The notes below the pieces were generated by a model. That model had not been told where the DNA came from and searched no databases. It saw nothing but the letters and a program-made list of their open reading frames with translations. DNA of 64,000 nucleotides from Candidatus Gastranaerophilales bacterium (lineage in GTDB: Bacteria > Cyanobacteriota > Vampirovibrionia > Gastranaerophilales > Gastranaerophilaceae). The DNA lies in contig CALUUN010000004.1 in NCBI GenBank assembly GCA_944323995.1, positions 62,001-126,000 on the forward strand, read 5' to 3'. Made by a program: the position numbers and the translations under genes. Positions 25,029 to 33,632 of the stretch are shown here, piece after piece (the first letter of the stretch is position 1; each line of letters begins with the position of its first letter).

Positions 25029-25364
25029 ATGAATACAGTTGTTTTAGTCGGCCGTGTCGGACGAGATGCGGAAGTCAGATATTTTGAATCCGGAAAAGTA
25101 AAGGCGAATTTTTCAGTAGCGGTTAATCGCTGGGATGCAAAGACAAAATCTGAGGTTGCCGACTGGTTTAATGTTGATGTTTGGGATAAGCAGGCTGAAT
25201 TTGCCGGTGAATATGTTAAAAAGGGCATTCTGGTTGCCGTAGACGGCCGAGTCGGCCAGAACAAGTGGACTGATAAAGCCACAGGCAGCGACAGAGAAAG
25301 TTTTATGGTTATAGCTAACAATATCAGATTGTTAGGCTCTAAAAGAGATGCAGAAGTTTTATGA
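25029..25364 (+). CDS. ssb: Single-stranded DNA-binding protein (short form)
   Basis: A 111-residue OB-fold protein (NTVVLVGRVGRDAEVRYFESGK, FSVAVNRW, WFNVDVWDKQAEFAGEYVKKG, VDGRVGQNKW). It lacks the disordered linker and the acidic DIPF-type tail that recruits repair proteins in most bacterial SSBs, ending instead at LLGSKRDAEVL. Similar short SSBs are known in cyanobacteria. The stop overlaps the next start (ATGA), tying it to the sugar-acid kinase downstream. AGAGGT precedes the ATG. Confidence 0.9.
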   Translation: MNTVVLVGRVGRDAEVRYFESGKVKANFSVAVNRWDAKTKSEVADWFNVDVWDKQAEFAGEYVKKGILVAVDGRVGQNKWTDKATGSDRESFMVIANNIRLLGSKRDAEVL

Positions 25365-26677
25365 TAATTAATTCAAACGTAGTCGGCATAATTGCGGATG
25401 ATTTGACCGGAGCAAACGATACGGCATTACAGTTTCATTTACGCGGTGCAAACACTCAAATACTTTTGAGCGATGAGATTGAGCCGTTGAATATTGCAGG
25501 GACTCAAACATGGGCGATTTCTACCGAATCAAGAAACGTTACTCCGCATGAAGCGTATGAAAAAGTTAAACATACCGCAAAAATGTTTACGGAAGTTTTA
25601 AAGCCTGACTATTTTTATAAAAAAATAGATTCGACCGTGCGCGGAAACATTGCGGTTGAATCACTCGGACTTCTTGAGGTTTTGGAATGGGATGCGGTTG
25701 TTATAATACCGGCATTTCCGTCAGAAGGCAGAGTTACGGTCGGCGGTTACCATCTTTTAAAAGGGGTTCCGATAGAGAGAACCGAAATGGCGCGGGATCC
25801 GCATTCCCCGATTTCTGATTCTTATCTGCCCAATTTGTTAAAATCACAGCTTCCGGAAGAATTTCATTCAATGGTTGCAACGCTCGGGCTGTCAACGGTT
25901 ATGAAAGGCGCGGGCCCTATTTTGAGGGAACTCAATGAGCTTATAAAGAACGGTAAAAAACTGATTGTAGCCGATGCGGTATCAACAACTGATATAGAGC
26001 AGCTTGTTCTTGCTATTGATAAATCGGAGTATAAAATTCTGCCTGCCGGAACGGCGGCCGCTGCAAGAGCTTTCAGTAATATATGGTTTGCGGACATTGA
26101 TATGCAGCAGATAAAAAAATCCATGCCTGAACTTCCCAAATTTATTGTATCAGGAAGCGCCACACAGATTACGGCAAACCAGATAGAGCGGCTTGAACAG
26201 GGTGATGAATTTGATGAAAATACGCTTGTTATAAACCTTGATTTATTGACGGTTCTGGGCGGAGTTAAAGAGGAACTTGTAGACCGAATTGTTTCAAATC
26301 TTGCCGAGAATAATATAGTTGTGGTTCACACCTCGAATTTGATAAAGAATTTTGACGGATTTTCGGATGAATCTTTGCGTGCGGAACTTACCAAGGCAGA
26401 ACTGGCCGGAGTTATAACCGACTTTTTGTCAGAACTTACGCGTCAGGTTGTTGCAAAAAAAGAGGTTATATTAATAACCCTCGGGGGCGAAACCTCTTAT
26501 AAATGCTGTGCTGAAATTAACGCAATGCAGCTTCAGCTTATAGATGAAGTTGCGCCGGCGATTGCACTTTGCCTTGACCATAATGCGCAGTGGATTGTTA
26601 CAAAATCCGGCAACCTCGGCGGGGTAAATACTTTAATTGATATTTTAAGATATTTTGATCGTCACGAGGCGGTATAA
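25361..26677 (+). CDS. Four-carbon acid sugar kinase family protein (DUF1537)
   Basis: A 438-residue protein with the family's N-terminal substrate domain (VVGIIADDLTGANDTA, FYKKIDSTVRGN, VIIPAFPSEGRVT, RDPHSPISDS) and C-terminal nucleotide-binding domain (FIVSGSATQITANQI, ILITLGGETSYKC, TKSGNLGGVNTL). Members such as DtnK and OtnK phosphorylate D-threonate or D-erythronate at the 4-position. The next gene is PdxA-like with no gap, the classical partner that oxidises the 4-phosphate (PdxA2). The pair therefore suggests aldonate catabolism. Substrate specificity cannot be read from sequence by eye. Confidence 0.88.
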   Translation: MIINSNVVGIIADDLTGANDTALQFHLRGANTQILLSDEIEPLNIAGTQTWAISTESRNVTPHEAYEKVKHTAKMFTEVLKPDYFYKKIDSTVRGNIAVESLGLLEVLEWDAVVIIPAFPSEGRVTVGGYHLLKGVPIERTEMARDPHSPISDSYLPNLLKSQLPEEFHSMVATLGLSTVMKGAGPILRELNELIKNGKKLIVADAVSTTDIEQLVLAIDKSEYKILPAGTAAAARAFSNIWFADIDMQQIKKSMPELPKFIVSGSATQITANQIERLEQGDEFDENTLVINLDLLTVLGGVKEELVDRIVSNLAENNIVVVHTSNLIKNFDGFSDESLRAELTKAELAGVITDFLSELTRQVVAKKEVILITLGGETSYKCCAEINAMQLQLIDEVAPAIALCLDHNAQWIVTKSGNLGGVNTLIDILRYFDRHEAV

Positions 26678-27565
26678 ATGGATAAAATAATTATAACAAC
26701 CGGCGATCCGAACGGTATCGGAGCGGAAATTACCGTAAAGGCTTTGAAAAAGCTGGATTTGCCTGCGTGTGATATATTGCTGGTTTCAAACAGAAAAGTT
26801 CTGGATTTTTACGGAAACCCGGATAAAGACTATGAAATTTGTGAAATTCCGTTTGACGAAGAAGTTCAGCCGGGCAAAGTTACAAAAGCCGCGGGTGAAT
26901 TTTGTTTTCAGAGTTTGAAAAAAGCCTGCGAATTAAAAGGCCGTGCAATTGTGACAGCGCCGGTTGCCAAAAACGCACTTCATCTGGCAGGGCATAATTT
27001 TAACGGGCAGACCGAAATTTTGCAAGAATTTCTGGCTCATGACGGACAGCTTGCCGAGATGCTTTTTGTTGCAGAAAACTTCAGGGTTCTGCTTTTGACA
27101 CGTCATTGCGCATTGAAAGATGTGACACTTACAAAAGAACTTGTGATTGAAAAAATTATGAATCTGCAAAAATTCTTTGCGGAAAAATTAGGAATTACAA
27201 AGCCGAAATTTGCTCTGTGCGGTTTAAATCCGCATGCCGGTGAGGGCGGAATATTAGGCAGAGAGGAAATTGAAATTTTGCAGCCTGCGGTTGAGGTTTT
27301 GCGCGGATGCGGAATTAATATCACAAACCCGCTGCCTGCGGATACATTGTTTATCAAATATGCTGATTATGATTGTATTATCGCAAACTACCACGATCAA
27401 GGTTTAATCCCGATAAAAACGGTTGCGGGTGCTAAAACGGTCAATATGACAATCGGGCTGGATGTAATAAGAACTTCCCCCGGGCATGGAACTGCCTTTG
27501 ATATTGCAGGCAAAAATCATGCCGATGAAACCGGCATGATTGAAGCCATTAAAGCCGTTTATTAA
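26678..27565 (+). CDS. pdxA: PdxA-family 4-phospho-hydroxy acid dehydrogenase (PdxA or PdxA2)
   Basis: A 295-residue protein with GDPNGIGAEITVKAL near the N-terminus and TAPVAKNALHLAGHNFNGQTE containing a metal-ligand histidine. The other metal sites are IANYHDQGLIPIKT and SPGHGTAFDIAG. PdxA oxidises 4-phosphohydroxy-threonine in vitamin B6 synthesis; PdxA2 does the analogous step on threonate/erythronate 4-phosphate. At 295 residues it is a little shorter than E. coli PdxA. Its start directly abuts the DUF1537 kinase stop, favouring a PdxA2 role, but a B6 role is not excluded since no other pdx gene is visible. It overlaps the convergent pilin-like gene C by four bases. Confidence 0.88.
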   Translation: MDKIIITTGDPNGIGAEITVKALKKLDLPACDILLVSNRKVLDFYGNPDKDYEICEIPFDEEVQPGKVTKAAGEFCFQSLKKACELKGRAIVTAPVAKNALHLAGHNFNGQTEILQEFLAHDGQLAEMLFVAENFRVLLLTRHCALKDVTLTKELVIEKIMNLQKFFAEKLGITKPKFALCGLNPHAGEGGILGREEIEILQPAVEVLRGCGINITNPLPADTLFIKYADYDCIIANYHDQGLIPIKTVAGAKTVNMTIGLDVIRTSPGHGTAFDIAGKNHADETGMIEAIKAVY

Positions 27566-28254
27566 TAATTCATTTGCCAACCTTCTGCAACGATTCGTCC
27601 GGCACATCCGAGGCCTAATGTGGGATTGTTATCACCGCAGTAATCGTTTGTTTCTGATTCGTCATCCCAGGTGTCCATGCCATGTGCTGAATATAAACCA
27701 TTTTTTTGATCCAGCATAAATATGTCACGACCAATTTGATTCGGGCCTTTTGTTCCGTTAACATCTATAAGAGCATCTGTCGTAAAGCTGTCAGGGATAA
27801 ACATTATTCCGTCTGATGTGACAAAGCCGTACCAAGATACAATGTTGAATGCACCCTGTGATGTGCTTGTTGTTCCGTTTATTTGTAATATTTCATTATA
27901 AGCAGGATAAAAATCTGTATCGTTTTGTTTGTTGGAATAATCAATTATTTTAAAATATTTTGAAAAATAGTTATTTATGCATTCTCTTTTTTCACCATCA
28001 ATATTAATAGTTGCGTTACCGTTATCTCCATAACATTTGTAGTATGCAAGTTGAGAAGGTTCAAAAACTCCTTCATCAGCCATCATAAGTTGTATACCGT
28101 TGTTAAGTATAGCTATTCCTCGTTGTAATCGGGTAACATATTCTCTTTTTTGGTAATTACTTATTAATGTCGGAATAGTCAATGCTGCAACAATGCCGAT
28201 GATTGCAAGAGTAATCAAAACTTCTGCAAGTGTAAAACCGTAATTTCTATTCAT
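27562..28254 (-). CDS. Type IV pilin-like protein C
   Basis: A 230-residue protein starting MNRNYG|FTLAEVLITLAIIG, with canonical Gly before the prepilin peptidase cut site. The start at 28254 has GAAGGAG seven bases upstream. The body differs from A and B: YVTRLQRGIAILNNGIQLMM, several aromatic segments, and a cysteine-containing end (YCGDNNPTLGLGCAGRIVAEGWQMNY) that may form a C-terminal disulfide loop as in many pilins. It has no lectin-like domain. It is divergent from an XRE regulator with a 112-base region holding a perfect palindrome. Confidence 0.85.
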   Translation of the reverse strand: MNRNYGFTLAEVLITLAIIGIVAALTIPTLISNYQKREYVTRLQRGIAILNNGIQLMMADEGVFEPSQLAYYKCYGDNGNATINIDGEKRECINNYFSKYFKIIDYSNKQNDTDFYPAYNEILQINGTTSTSQGAFNIVSWYGFVTSDGIMFIPDSFTTDALIDVNGTKGPNQIGRDIFMLDQKNGLYSAHGMDTWDDESETNDYCGDNNPTLGLGCAGRIVAEGWQMNY

Positions 28255-28317
28255 TACTTCTCCTTCCATTTTAAACCGTCTAACATGATTGATATACCTA
28301 CATGTAACATAATTTTT

Positions 28318-28334
28318 CACGATTGTCAATCGTG
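28318..28334. promoter_or_regulatory. Perfect palindrome between pilin-like gene C and its XRE regulator
   Basis: CACGATTG-T-CAATCGTG: eight-base arms around one central base. On the minus strand it contains TTGACA, a plausible -35 box for pilin C (17 bases before TACATG, a weak -10). A regulator bound here would control the pilin promoter. The core ATTGTCAAT is shared with the pilin B intergenic region. Confidence 0.62.
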
Positions 28335-28366
28335 GTAATTGTTCAAATTGCTGGGAAAATTGTTGT

Positions 28367-28576
28367 ATGACAAAGGATATCAAAAAAATTCTCGCTAAAA
28401 ACATAAAACGACTGCGAAAGCAAAAAAGATTAACTCAGGAAAATCTTTCGCTTGAACTTGAGCTTGACGGGTCTTACATCGGCAAAATCGAAAATGCTAA
28501 AATGAATATTACTATTGAAAAATTAGACTTAATCGCTAAATATTTTGAGGTCGATACATTTGAACTTTTAAAATAA
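28367..28576 (+). CDS. XRE-family helix-turn-helix regulator (pilin C partner)
   Basis: A 69-residue, single-domain Cro/C1 HTH protein (LAKNIKRLRKQKRLTQENLSLEL, recognition helix SYIGKIENAK, then TIEKLDLIAKYFEVDTFELL). About the same size as the regulator beside pilin-like gene B, and in the same divergent arrangement. It probably binds the palindrome at 28318-28334 about 33 bases upstream of its own start. The ribosome site is weak. Ends in a bidirectional terminator. Confidence 0.82.
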   Translation: MTKDIKKILAKNIKRLRKQKRLTQENLSLELELDGSYIGKIENAKMNITIEKLDLIAKYFEVDTFELLK

Positions 28577-28602
28577 AAAAGAGCCTTTTAAAGGCTCTTT
28601 TT
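28574..28602. terminator. Bidirectional terminator between XRE gene and secF
   Basis: AAAAGAGCCTTTTAAAGGCTCTTTTT: symmetric stem with flanking A and T runs between convergent genes. Confidence 0.85.
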
Positions 28603-28619
28603 ACTATTCAGAAATTTGT

Positions 28620-29618
28620 TTAAGCTGCCGGAATTTCTTTTGCGGGAGCTTTCGGAGCGTTTTTCTTGTCGTTCCAGAAATCAATCAGCATACTGCAGAA
28701 GAATATACTTGAGTATGTTCCGATTGCAATACCGAGAATCATAGCAAGAACAAAGTCCTTTGTTGTTACTCCGCCGAAGAAATACAGTGCAAACAGCGTG
28801 ATTAATGTTGTCAATGAAGTGTTGATACTTCTTGCAAGTGTCTGGTTAACAGATGCGTCAACAATTTCGCCGAAACTCATTTTCTTAGAATAATATCTTA
28901 AATTTTCTCTTATTCTGTCAAATACAACGATTGTATCGTGTACGGAAAATCCGATTACTGTCAAAATCGCCGTGATAAATAATCCGTCAATTTGTACGTT
29001 ATACAACAGCCCGAGAATTGAAAACGCACCGCAAACAAAAAGCACGTCATGCAAAATTCCGAGAATTGCCGCAACTGCATAGTCAAATCTGAATCTGAGC
29101 GAAAGGTATATACAAATTCCCAAAAATGCCAGCGCAACCGCAATAAATGAATTTTTAAACAATTCTTTGCCCATAGTCGGACCGACTGAACTTACCTGAA
29201 TCAATTCAGGGTTTTCAAACTGGCTTGAAAGTGCGTTTGTAATATTTTGTACATCCTCGGAGCTTTCGCCGATGAATTTAGTTCTGATTGAAATAATTGA
29301 ACTGATGTTGTTTTTAGTTTCTTCCTGCTGGGTGTTATTAACGTTTAAGATTTGCAGGTAAGGGTTTTCAACCCCGATTTTTTCTAAGTTGGCACGGGTT
29401 GCTGTGAGGTCGTTGTTTGTAATTTTTTGTTTAAGACCGTATTGCAAAATTGTACCGCCCGTGTAATCAATACCGACTTTCATCGGTGCGTGGTTCGGGT
29501 AGGTTACGGATGAATAAACCATCGCAACTATTCCCGGTATCAGAAGGATTGCGGATAACACCATCCACAAAATTCTGTATTTTACTATATGTACCAGATG
29601 TCTTTTTAGTGCAAACAT
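28620..29618 (-). CDS. secF: Protein-export membrane protein SecF
   Basis: A 332-residue membrane protein with six predicted transmembrane helices and the first periplasmic domain between helices 1 and 2. Family motifs are GIDYTGGTILQYGL near residue 48, SVGPTMGKELFKNSFIAVALAF, GFSVHDTIVVFDRIREN and SINTSLTTLITLFALYFFGG. Works with SecD to pull translocated proteins out of SecYEG using the proton gradient. It lies 14 bases after secD. Confidence 0.95.
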   Translation of the reverse strand: MFALKRHLVHIVKYRILWMVLSAILLIPGIVAMVYSSVTYPNHAPMKVGIDYTGGTILQYGLKQKITNNDLTATRANLEKIGVENPYLQILNVNNTQQEETKNNISSIISIRTKFIGESSEDVQNITNALSSQFENPELIQVSSVGPTMGKELFKNSFIAVALAFLGICIYLSLRFRFDYAVAAILGILHDVLFVCGAFSILGLLYNVQIDGLFITAILTVIGFSVHDTIVVFDRIRENLRYYSKKMSFGEIVDASVNQTLARSINTSLTTLITLFALYFFGGVTTKDFVLAMILGIAIGTYSSIFFCSMLIDFWNDKKNAPKAPAKEIPAA

Positions 29619-29632
29619 TTTTTAATCCTTTC

Positions 29633-30940
29633 CTAGTCTAAAATTCCGAAACGTGCTTTTTCACGTTTAGTTTCGGCTGCTTCGTAACTTTTGCCTATTT
29701 CGTCTTTAGCAAGTCCGAATAATGCCGGATATTTTAATTCACCCGTACCGAATATTAAGTGCATAAAGTTCTTTGTAATTGTTATTGCACTGAACATTGA
29801 AACGATTACACCGAGTGCAAGCGTTAGAGCAAAGCCCTTAACAATACTTGTTCCCAATAAATAAAGGATTGTACAGGTGATTATTGTTGTCATGTTTGAG
29901 TCAAATATACTCGTAAATGCACGGTCAAATCCGGAATTTATTGCCGTAAAGAGGTTTCTGCCCGCACGGAGTTCTTCTTTTGTTCTTTCAAAAATCAGGA
30001 TGTTTGCATCAACTGCCATACCTATTGAAAGAATAAAGCCCGCAATGCCGGCAAGGGTTAGAGTTACCGGAATTGTTTTGAACAGAGCAAACAGAATTAA
30101 ACTGTATATGATAAGTGCAATGTCGGCAATCAATCCGGGTAATCTGTAATAAGCAATCATAAACAGCATTACGGCTCCCAAACCGATTATACCGGCAAGT
30201 TTTGATTTTTCAATACTGTCAGCACCGAGTGTCGGGCCTACGGTGTTTTCTTCAACGATTTTGGCCGGAACCGGAAGCGCACCTGCATTTAACAGGTTAA
30301 CCATTCTTTCTGCTTCTGCGTATTCAAAGCCGCTGTTTCCGCCTGAAATCTGTGCTTTACCGCCGTAAATTGCTTCTCTGATTACAGGTGCGGATTGGAT
30401 TTCTCCGTCAAAGAAGATTGCCATCTGCTGGCCTACAAGCGATTTTGTAAGTTCGGCGAATTTTTTTGCACCGGCATCGTTAAATTCAAGAGATACAACC
30501 CACTGGCCGGTCTGGTCAGTGCTTAATGACGAACGCGACAAGTCCTGTCCGCTCAGTCCGGTTGATACCCAAATAGGGCTGCCGTCAGGTGCTGTTCCTT
30601 CTTTTTTGAATTCCAACTGCGCAGTTTCGCCCAAAAATGCTTTTGCTTCTTTTAAATCCGTAACGTTAGGGATTTCGATTAAAAGTCTTTTTTCTCCTAC
30701 CTGTTGAACTACGGTTTCTGCAACACCGAGTTTGTTTACACGGTTTTCTATTGCAAACTGCAGTCTTCCCATAACATCCGGAGTAATTTTTGCTATTGAT
30801 TCGGTGGTCTGGGCTTCCAGCATAAGACGTGAACCGCCGACCAAATCAAGTCCGAGTTTTGTGGGTTTCATAAATATTATAACCGTCGAAACGATTACGA
30901 TAAGTACGATTGCCCAAAACATAATAATTTTGTTTTTCAC
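29633..30940 (-). CDS. secD: Protein-export membrane protein SecD
   Basis: A 435-residue protein, the usual size for compact SecD. It has an N-terminal helix, the P1 domain (GLDLVGGSRLMLEAQ, LLIEIPNVTDLKEAKAFLG), FDGEIQSAPVIREAIYGGKAQISG, then the membrane half with GMAVDANILIFERTKEELRAG and SNMTTIITCTILYLLGTS. Aspartate in VDAN is the conserved proton-pathway residue. It lies downstream of dapA with a 72-base gap and upstream of secF. Confidence 0.95.
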   Translation of the reverse strand: MKNKIIMFWAIVLIVIVSTVIIFMKPTKLGLDLVGGSRLMLEAQTTESIAKITPDVMGRLQFAIENRVNKLGVAETVVQQVGEKRLLIEIPNVTDLKEAKAFLGETAQLEFKKEGTAPDGSPIWVSTGLSGQDLSRSSLSTDQTGQWVVSLEFNDAGAKKFAELTKSLVGQQMAIFFDGEIQSAPVIREAIYGGKAQISGGNSGFEYAEAERMVNLLNAGALPVPAKIVEENTVGPTLGADSIEKSKLAGIIGLGAVMLFMIAYYRLPGLIADIALIIYSLILFALFKTIPVTLTLAGIAGFILSIGMAVDANILIFERTKEELRAGRNLFTAINSGFDRAFTSIFDSNMTTIITCTILYLLGTSIVKGFALTLALGVIVSMFSAITITKNFMHLIFGTGELKYPALFGLAKDEIGKSYEAAETKREKARFGILD

Positions 30941-31012
30941 TTTTTTTTCCTCTTATAACTACTGATATTATTATTTTATCAAAAATAAAATTCCGATTAT
31001 AGCCTGTTTAGG

Positions 31013-31906
31013 CTAATCTGCACGGAACCCGTCAATTGCTGAAAAAAGAATAATCTTTTCATCCTCGTTAAGTTCCACAAGCGGTCTTCTCACATATTCT
31101 TCAATAAGTTTTTTGTGAGCAAGAGCGGCTTTTACCGGCACGGGATTAGGCGCCATAAAAAGTTTCTTAAACACCGGAAATAATTTTATGTGCATATTTT
31201 TTGCCGCAGCAGGATTTCCGGTTTTGAAATTCCGTATCATTGATTTAATTTCGGAGCCGAAAAGATGCGATGCCACCGAAATTACACCGTGTGCCCCTAA
31301 AGAAAGCATCGGCAGTGTCAGGCTGTCATCACCCGAATAAATCACAAAATCTTCAGGACAGATGAGTTTTAACTCACTCACCATATCAAGATCAGGACAG
31401 CTTTGTTTTAAAGCTACGATATTGTCGTATTTGCCGGCAAGATATGCAACCGTTTGCGGCTGCATTGTAACACCGGTTCTTGACGGGATATTGTAAAGAA
31501 TTATCGGCAGGTCAACCGCTTCCGCAATGGCGGAAAAGTGTTCAATCATTCCGCGTTGAGAAGGTTTGTTGTAGTAAGGTACAACGGATAAAATTGCGTC
31601 AACTTCTTCTTTTTGTGCTGTTTTTGCAGACATAACCGCGGTTTCCGTTGAATTTGAACCTGCACCTGCAATAACTTTTGCTCTGTTTGCACAGGCTCTT
31701 TTTACCGTGCTTATTAATTCAGCTTCTTCTTCGTGAGTCAAAGTCGGCGATTCTCCGGTTGTGCCGCAGACAAGCACTGCGTCACTGCCGTTGTCGATTA
31801 AATGTTTCGCCAGAAGTTCGGTTTTGTTATAGTCAATTTCGCGCTTTTCATCCATAGGCGTGACCATTGCTGTAATAACTTCACCTGCGTCAAATCTGAT
31901 TGGCAT
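31013..31906 (-). CDS. dapA: 4-hydroxy-tetrahydrodipicolinate synthase (DapA)
   Basis: A 297-residue TIM-barrel protein. It condenses pyruvate with aspartate semialdehyde at the start of the lysine/diaminopimelate branch needed for peptidoglycan. Visible: VLVCGTTGESPTLTHEEE near residue 43, VVPYYNKPSQRGMIEHF, LYNIPSRTGV with the proton-relay tyrosine, VALKQSCPDL with the Schiff-base lysine, and YSGDDSLTLPMLSLGAHGVISV. A short TAGCCT/AGGCTA hairpin lies at its stop codon, without a T run, so some transcription probably continues into secDF. Confidence 0.94.
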   Translation of the reverse strand: MPIRFDAGEVITAMVTPMDEKREIDYNKTELLAKHLIDNGSDAVLVCGTTGESPTLTHEEEAELISTVKRACANRAKVIAGAGSNSTETAVMSAKTAQKEEVDAILSVVPYYNKPSQRGMIEHFSAIAEAVDLPIILYNIPSRTGVTMQPQTVAYLAGKYDNIVALKQSCPDLDMVSELKLICPEDFVIYSGDDSLTLPMLSLGAHGVISVASHLFGSEIKSMIRNFKTGNPAAAKNMHIKLFPVFKKLFMAPNPVPVKAALAHKKLIEEYVRRPLVELNEDEKIILFSAIDGFRAD

Positions 31907-32052
31907 AATTTTTCCCCTTTTTTCCCTAATCCTTCTTCCTAATTATATTACAAAATTACCAATTTGCGCACAAATATTAAAGATAGTTAATATTTTCGCG
32001 GTTAATCTTTTGCAAAATTGATTATATTATTACTTCGTGCTAAACTTTTCTT

Positions 32053-32643
32053 ATGAACTGGTGGAGTAATTTGAATAAAAAGAAAAAGGCTTATATTGCG
32101 GCATTTGCGGCTATTGCATCAATAATGATATGGGCATTTGTGTCTGCGGGTGTCATTACGCATGACTTTAACCGCAGCCAGCTTTCGGTAGACAAAGACA
32201 GGCAGGAAGCCCTGATTAACGGGATTATTCTGACCGAAACAAAAAATGCTCAAAAATACTGGGAAATATATGGTGAAACCGGTTCTTACGACAGTAATAA
32301 CGAAGTTGCGCTTATGGATAACGTAATCGGAAACTTCTATAAAGATAACAAAGTTGCAATGAGTTTTCAGTCCTCAAAAGGCACCTATAACGCGGCTAAA
32401 AAGATAATTATACTTTATGCCGATACATTTGTGGTTCTGGAAGACGGAACAACCCTCAAAGCGGACAGACTGCGTTATGCCGGCAATGACAAGCCGATAA
32501 TCGCCACCGGAAATGTTCAAATTACGCGTGATGAAAATTTTCTTGCAACTTCAGACGAAGTTGAAATAAGTCCGGAGTTTAACAGTTTTAAGATTTCGGG
32601 CAATACTACTTCCAAAATGTATGATACCAAGGAGAACAAATGA
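32053..32643 (+). CDS. lptC: LPS export ABC transporter periplasmic protein LptC
   Basis: A 196-residue protein with one N-terminal membrane helix (AYIAAFAAIASIMIWAFVSAGV), then an OstA-like beta-jellyroll (WEIYGETGSYDSNNEVALMDNVIGNFY, ADRLRYAGNDKPIIATGNVQITRDENFLATSDEVE). LptC passes LPS from the inner-membrane LptBFG to LptA. The stop overlaps the next start by four bases. It opens a run of six plus-strand genes. The presence of lptC-lptA indicates an LPS-bearing outer membrane. Confidence 0.85.
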   Translation: MNWWSNLNKKKKAYIAAFAAIASIMIWAFVSAGVITHDFNRSQLSVDKDRQEALINGIILTETKNAQKYWEIYGETGSYDSNNEVALMDNVIGNFYKDNKVAMSFQSSKGTYNAAKKIIILYADTFVVLEDGTTLKADRLRYAGNDKPIIATGNVQITRDENFLATSDEVEISPEFNSFKISGNTTSKMYDTKENK

Positions 32644-33620
32644 AAAAGATACTGATTGTTTTAACAGCGGCATTACTGGTTACCGGAATTGCAGTGAGTG
32701 CGTCCGACCTTGTTATTGAATCAAAAAGCCAGACTTATGCGGAATCCGAAAGTAAAATTAAGTTTGAAGGTGATGTTAACGTCGCGATTGATGATTTGCG
32801 TGTTGTCGGAGACAAAGCCGATGTCAACGTGACGCAAGACCAGCAGCTTGATACCGCTACTTTTTACGATAAACCTTACGCTTATGAAGTAAAAAAGAAC
32901 AAAAAACGTGAAGTTAAAGCAAATATTTTGAAAGTATCTTTGATTACAAAAGTGATAAAAGCCGAAGGCGATACCCAATCGGTTGTTTTTGACGGAAAAA
33001 CTCCCATCGTGGTGATAAATGCCGATACGCAGGAATATGATACAAATACGGGCGTTATGGAAGCTGACGGTACTGTTACAATCAAGTATAAAGAAATTGA
33101 AACTTATTCAAACCATGCAACTATTAAAACAGACAAAAACGGCGATTTGAAAAATATTACCCTGACAGGCAATGCAAGGGTTAAAGAACAGAATAACGAA
33201 TCCTTTGCAGACAAATTTGTTTACGATCCCGTGACCGAGATTTTGACCGCTACCGGAAATACTACCTCCAAAGCAACTATGGAAGGCGGAGATAAACTCG
33301 TTTTGAAATCGGTTTATCAGGAATATAATAAACGGAAAAATATTTATAACGCCAGCGGAAACGTACATGTCTGGTATCAGGATTATTATGCGGTAGGCCC
33401 CAAAATGACTTTTTATCCGGATAAAGTTACCAATAAGCCCAACGAAATTTATTTTACGGGCAGATCAAGCATAACTCAGGGCGTCAGAACAATTTATGCG
33501 GATAAAATACGCATGACTCTTGAACCAAAAGATTTTGAAGCAACAGGTAATACCAGAACGGTTATTAAAAATATCGGCTCGGAAAACGGTCAGGATTCAG
33601 GCATGACACTCGGTTTATAA
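32640..33620 (+). CDS. lptA: LptA/OstA-like periplasmic LPS transport protein
   Basis: A 326-residue protein with a signal peptide (MKKILIVLTAALLVTGIAVSAS) and two to three OstA-type repeats in the pattern of beta-strand ladders (SKIKFEGDVNVAIDDLRVVGDKADV, TQEYDTNTGVMEADGTVTIKY, KNITLTGNARVKEQNNESFADKFVYD, YFTGRSSITQGVRTIYADKIRMTLEP). It is longer than E. coli LptA (~185 residues), so it may carry extra jellyroll turns in the bridge. It overlaps lptC and is followed by a TPR protein after 12 bases. Confidence 0.82.
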   Translation: MKKILIVLTAALLVTGIAVSASDLVIESKSQTYAESESKIKFEGDVNVAIDDLRVVGDKADVNVTQDQQLDTATFYDKPYAYEVKKNKKREVKANILKVSLITKVIKAEGDTQSVVFDGKTPIVVINADTQEYDTNTGVMEADGTVTIKYKEIETYSNHATIKTDKNGDLKNITLTGNARVKEQNNESFADKFVYDPVTEILTATGNTTSKATMEGGDKLVLKSVYQEYNKRKNIYNASGNVHVWYQDYYAVGPKMTFYPDKVTNKPNEIYFTGRSSITQGVRTIYADKIRMTLEPKDFEATGNTRTVIKNIGSENGQDSGMTLGL

Positions 33621-33632
33621 GGATTTGGAATA

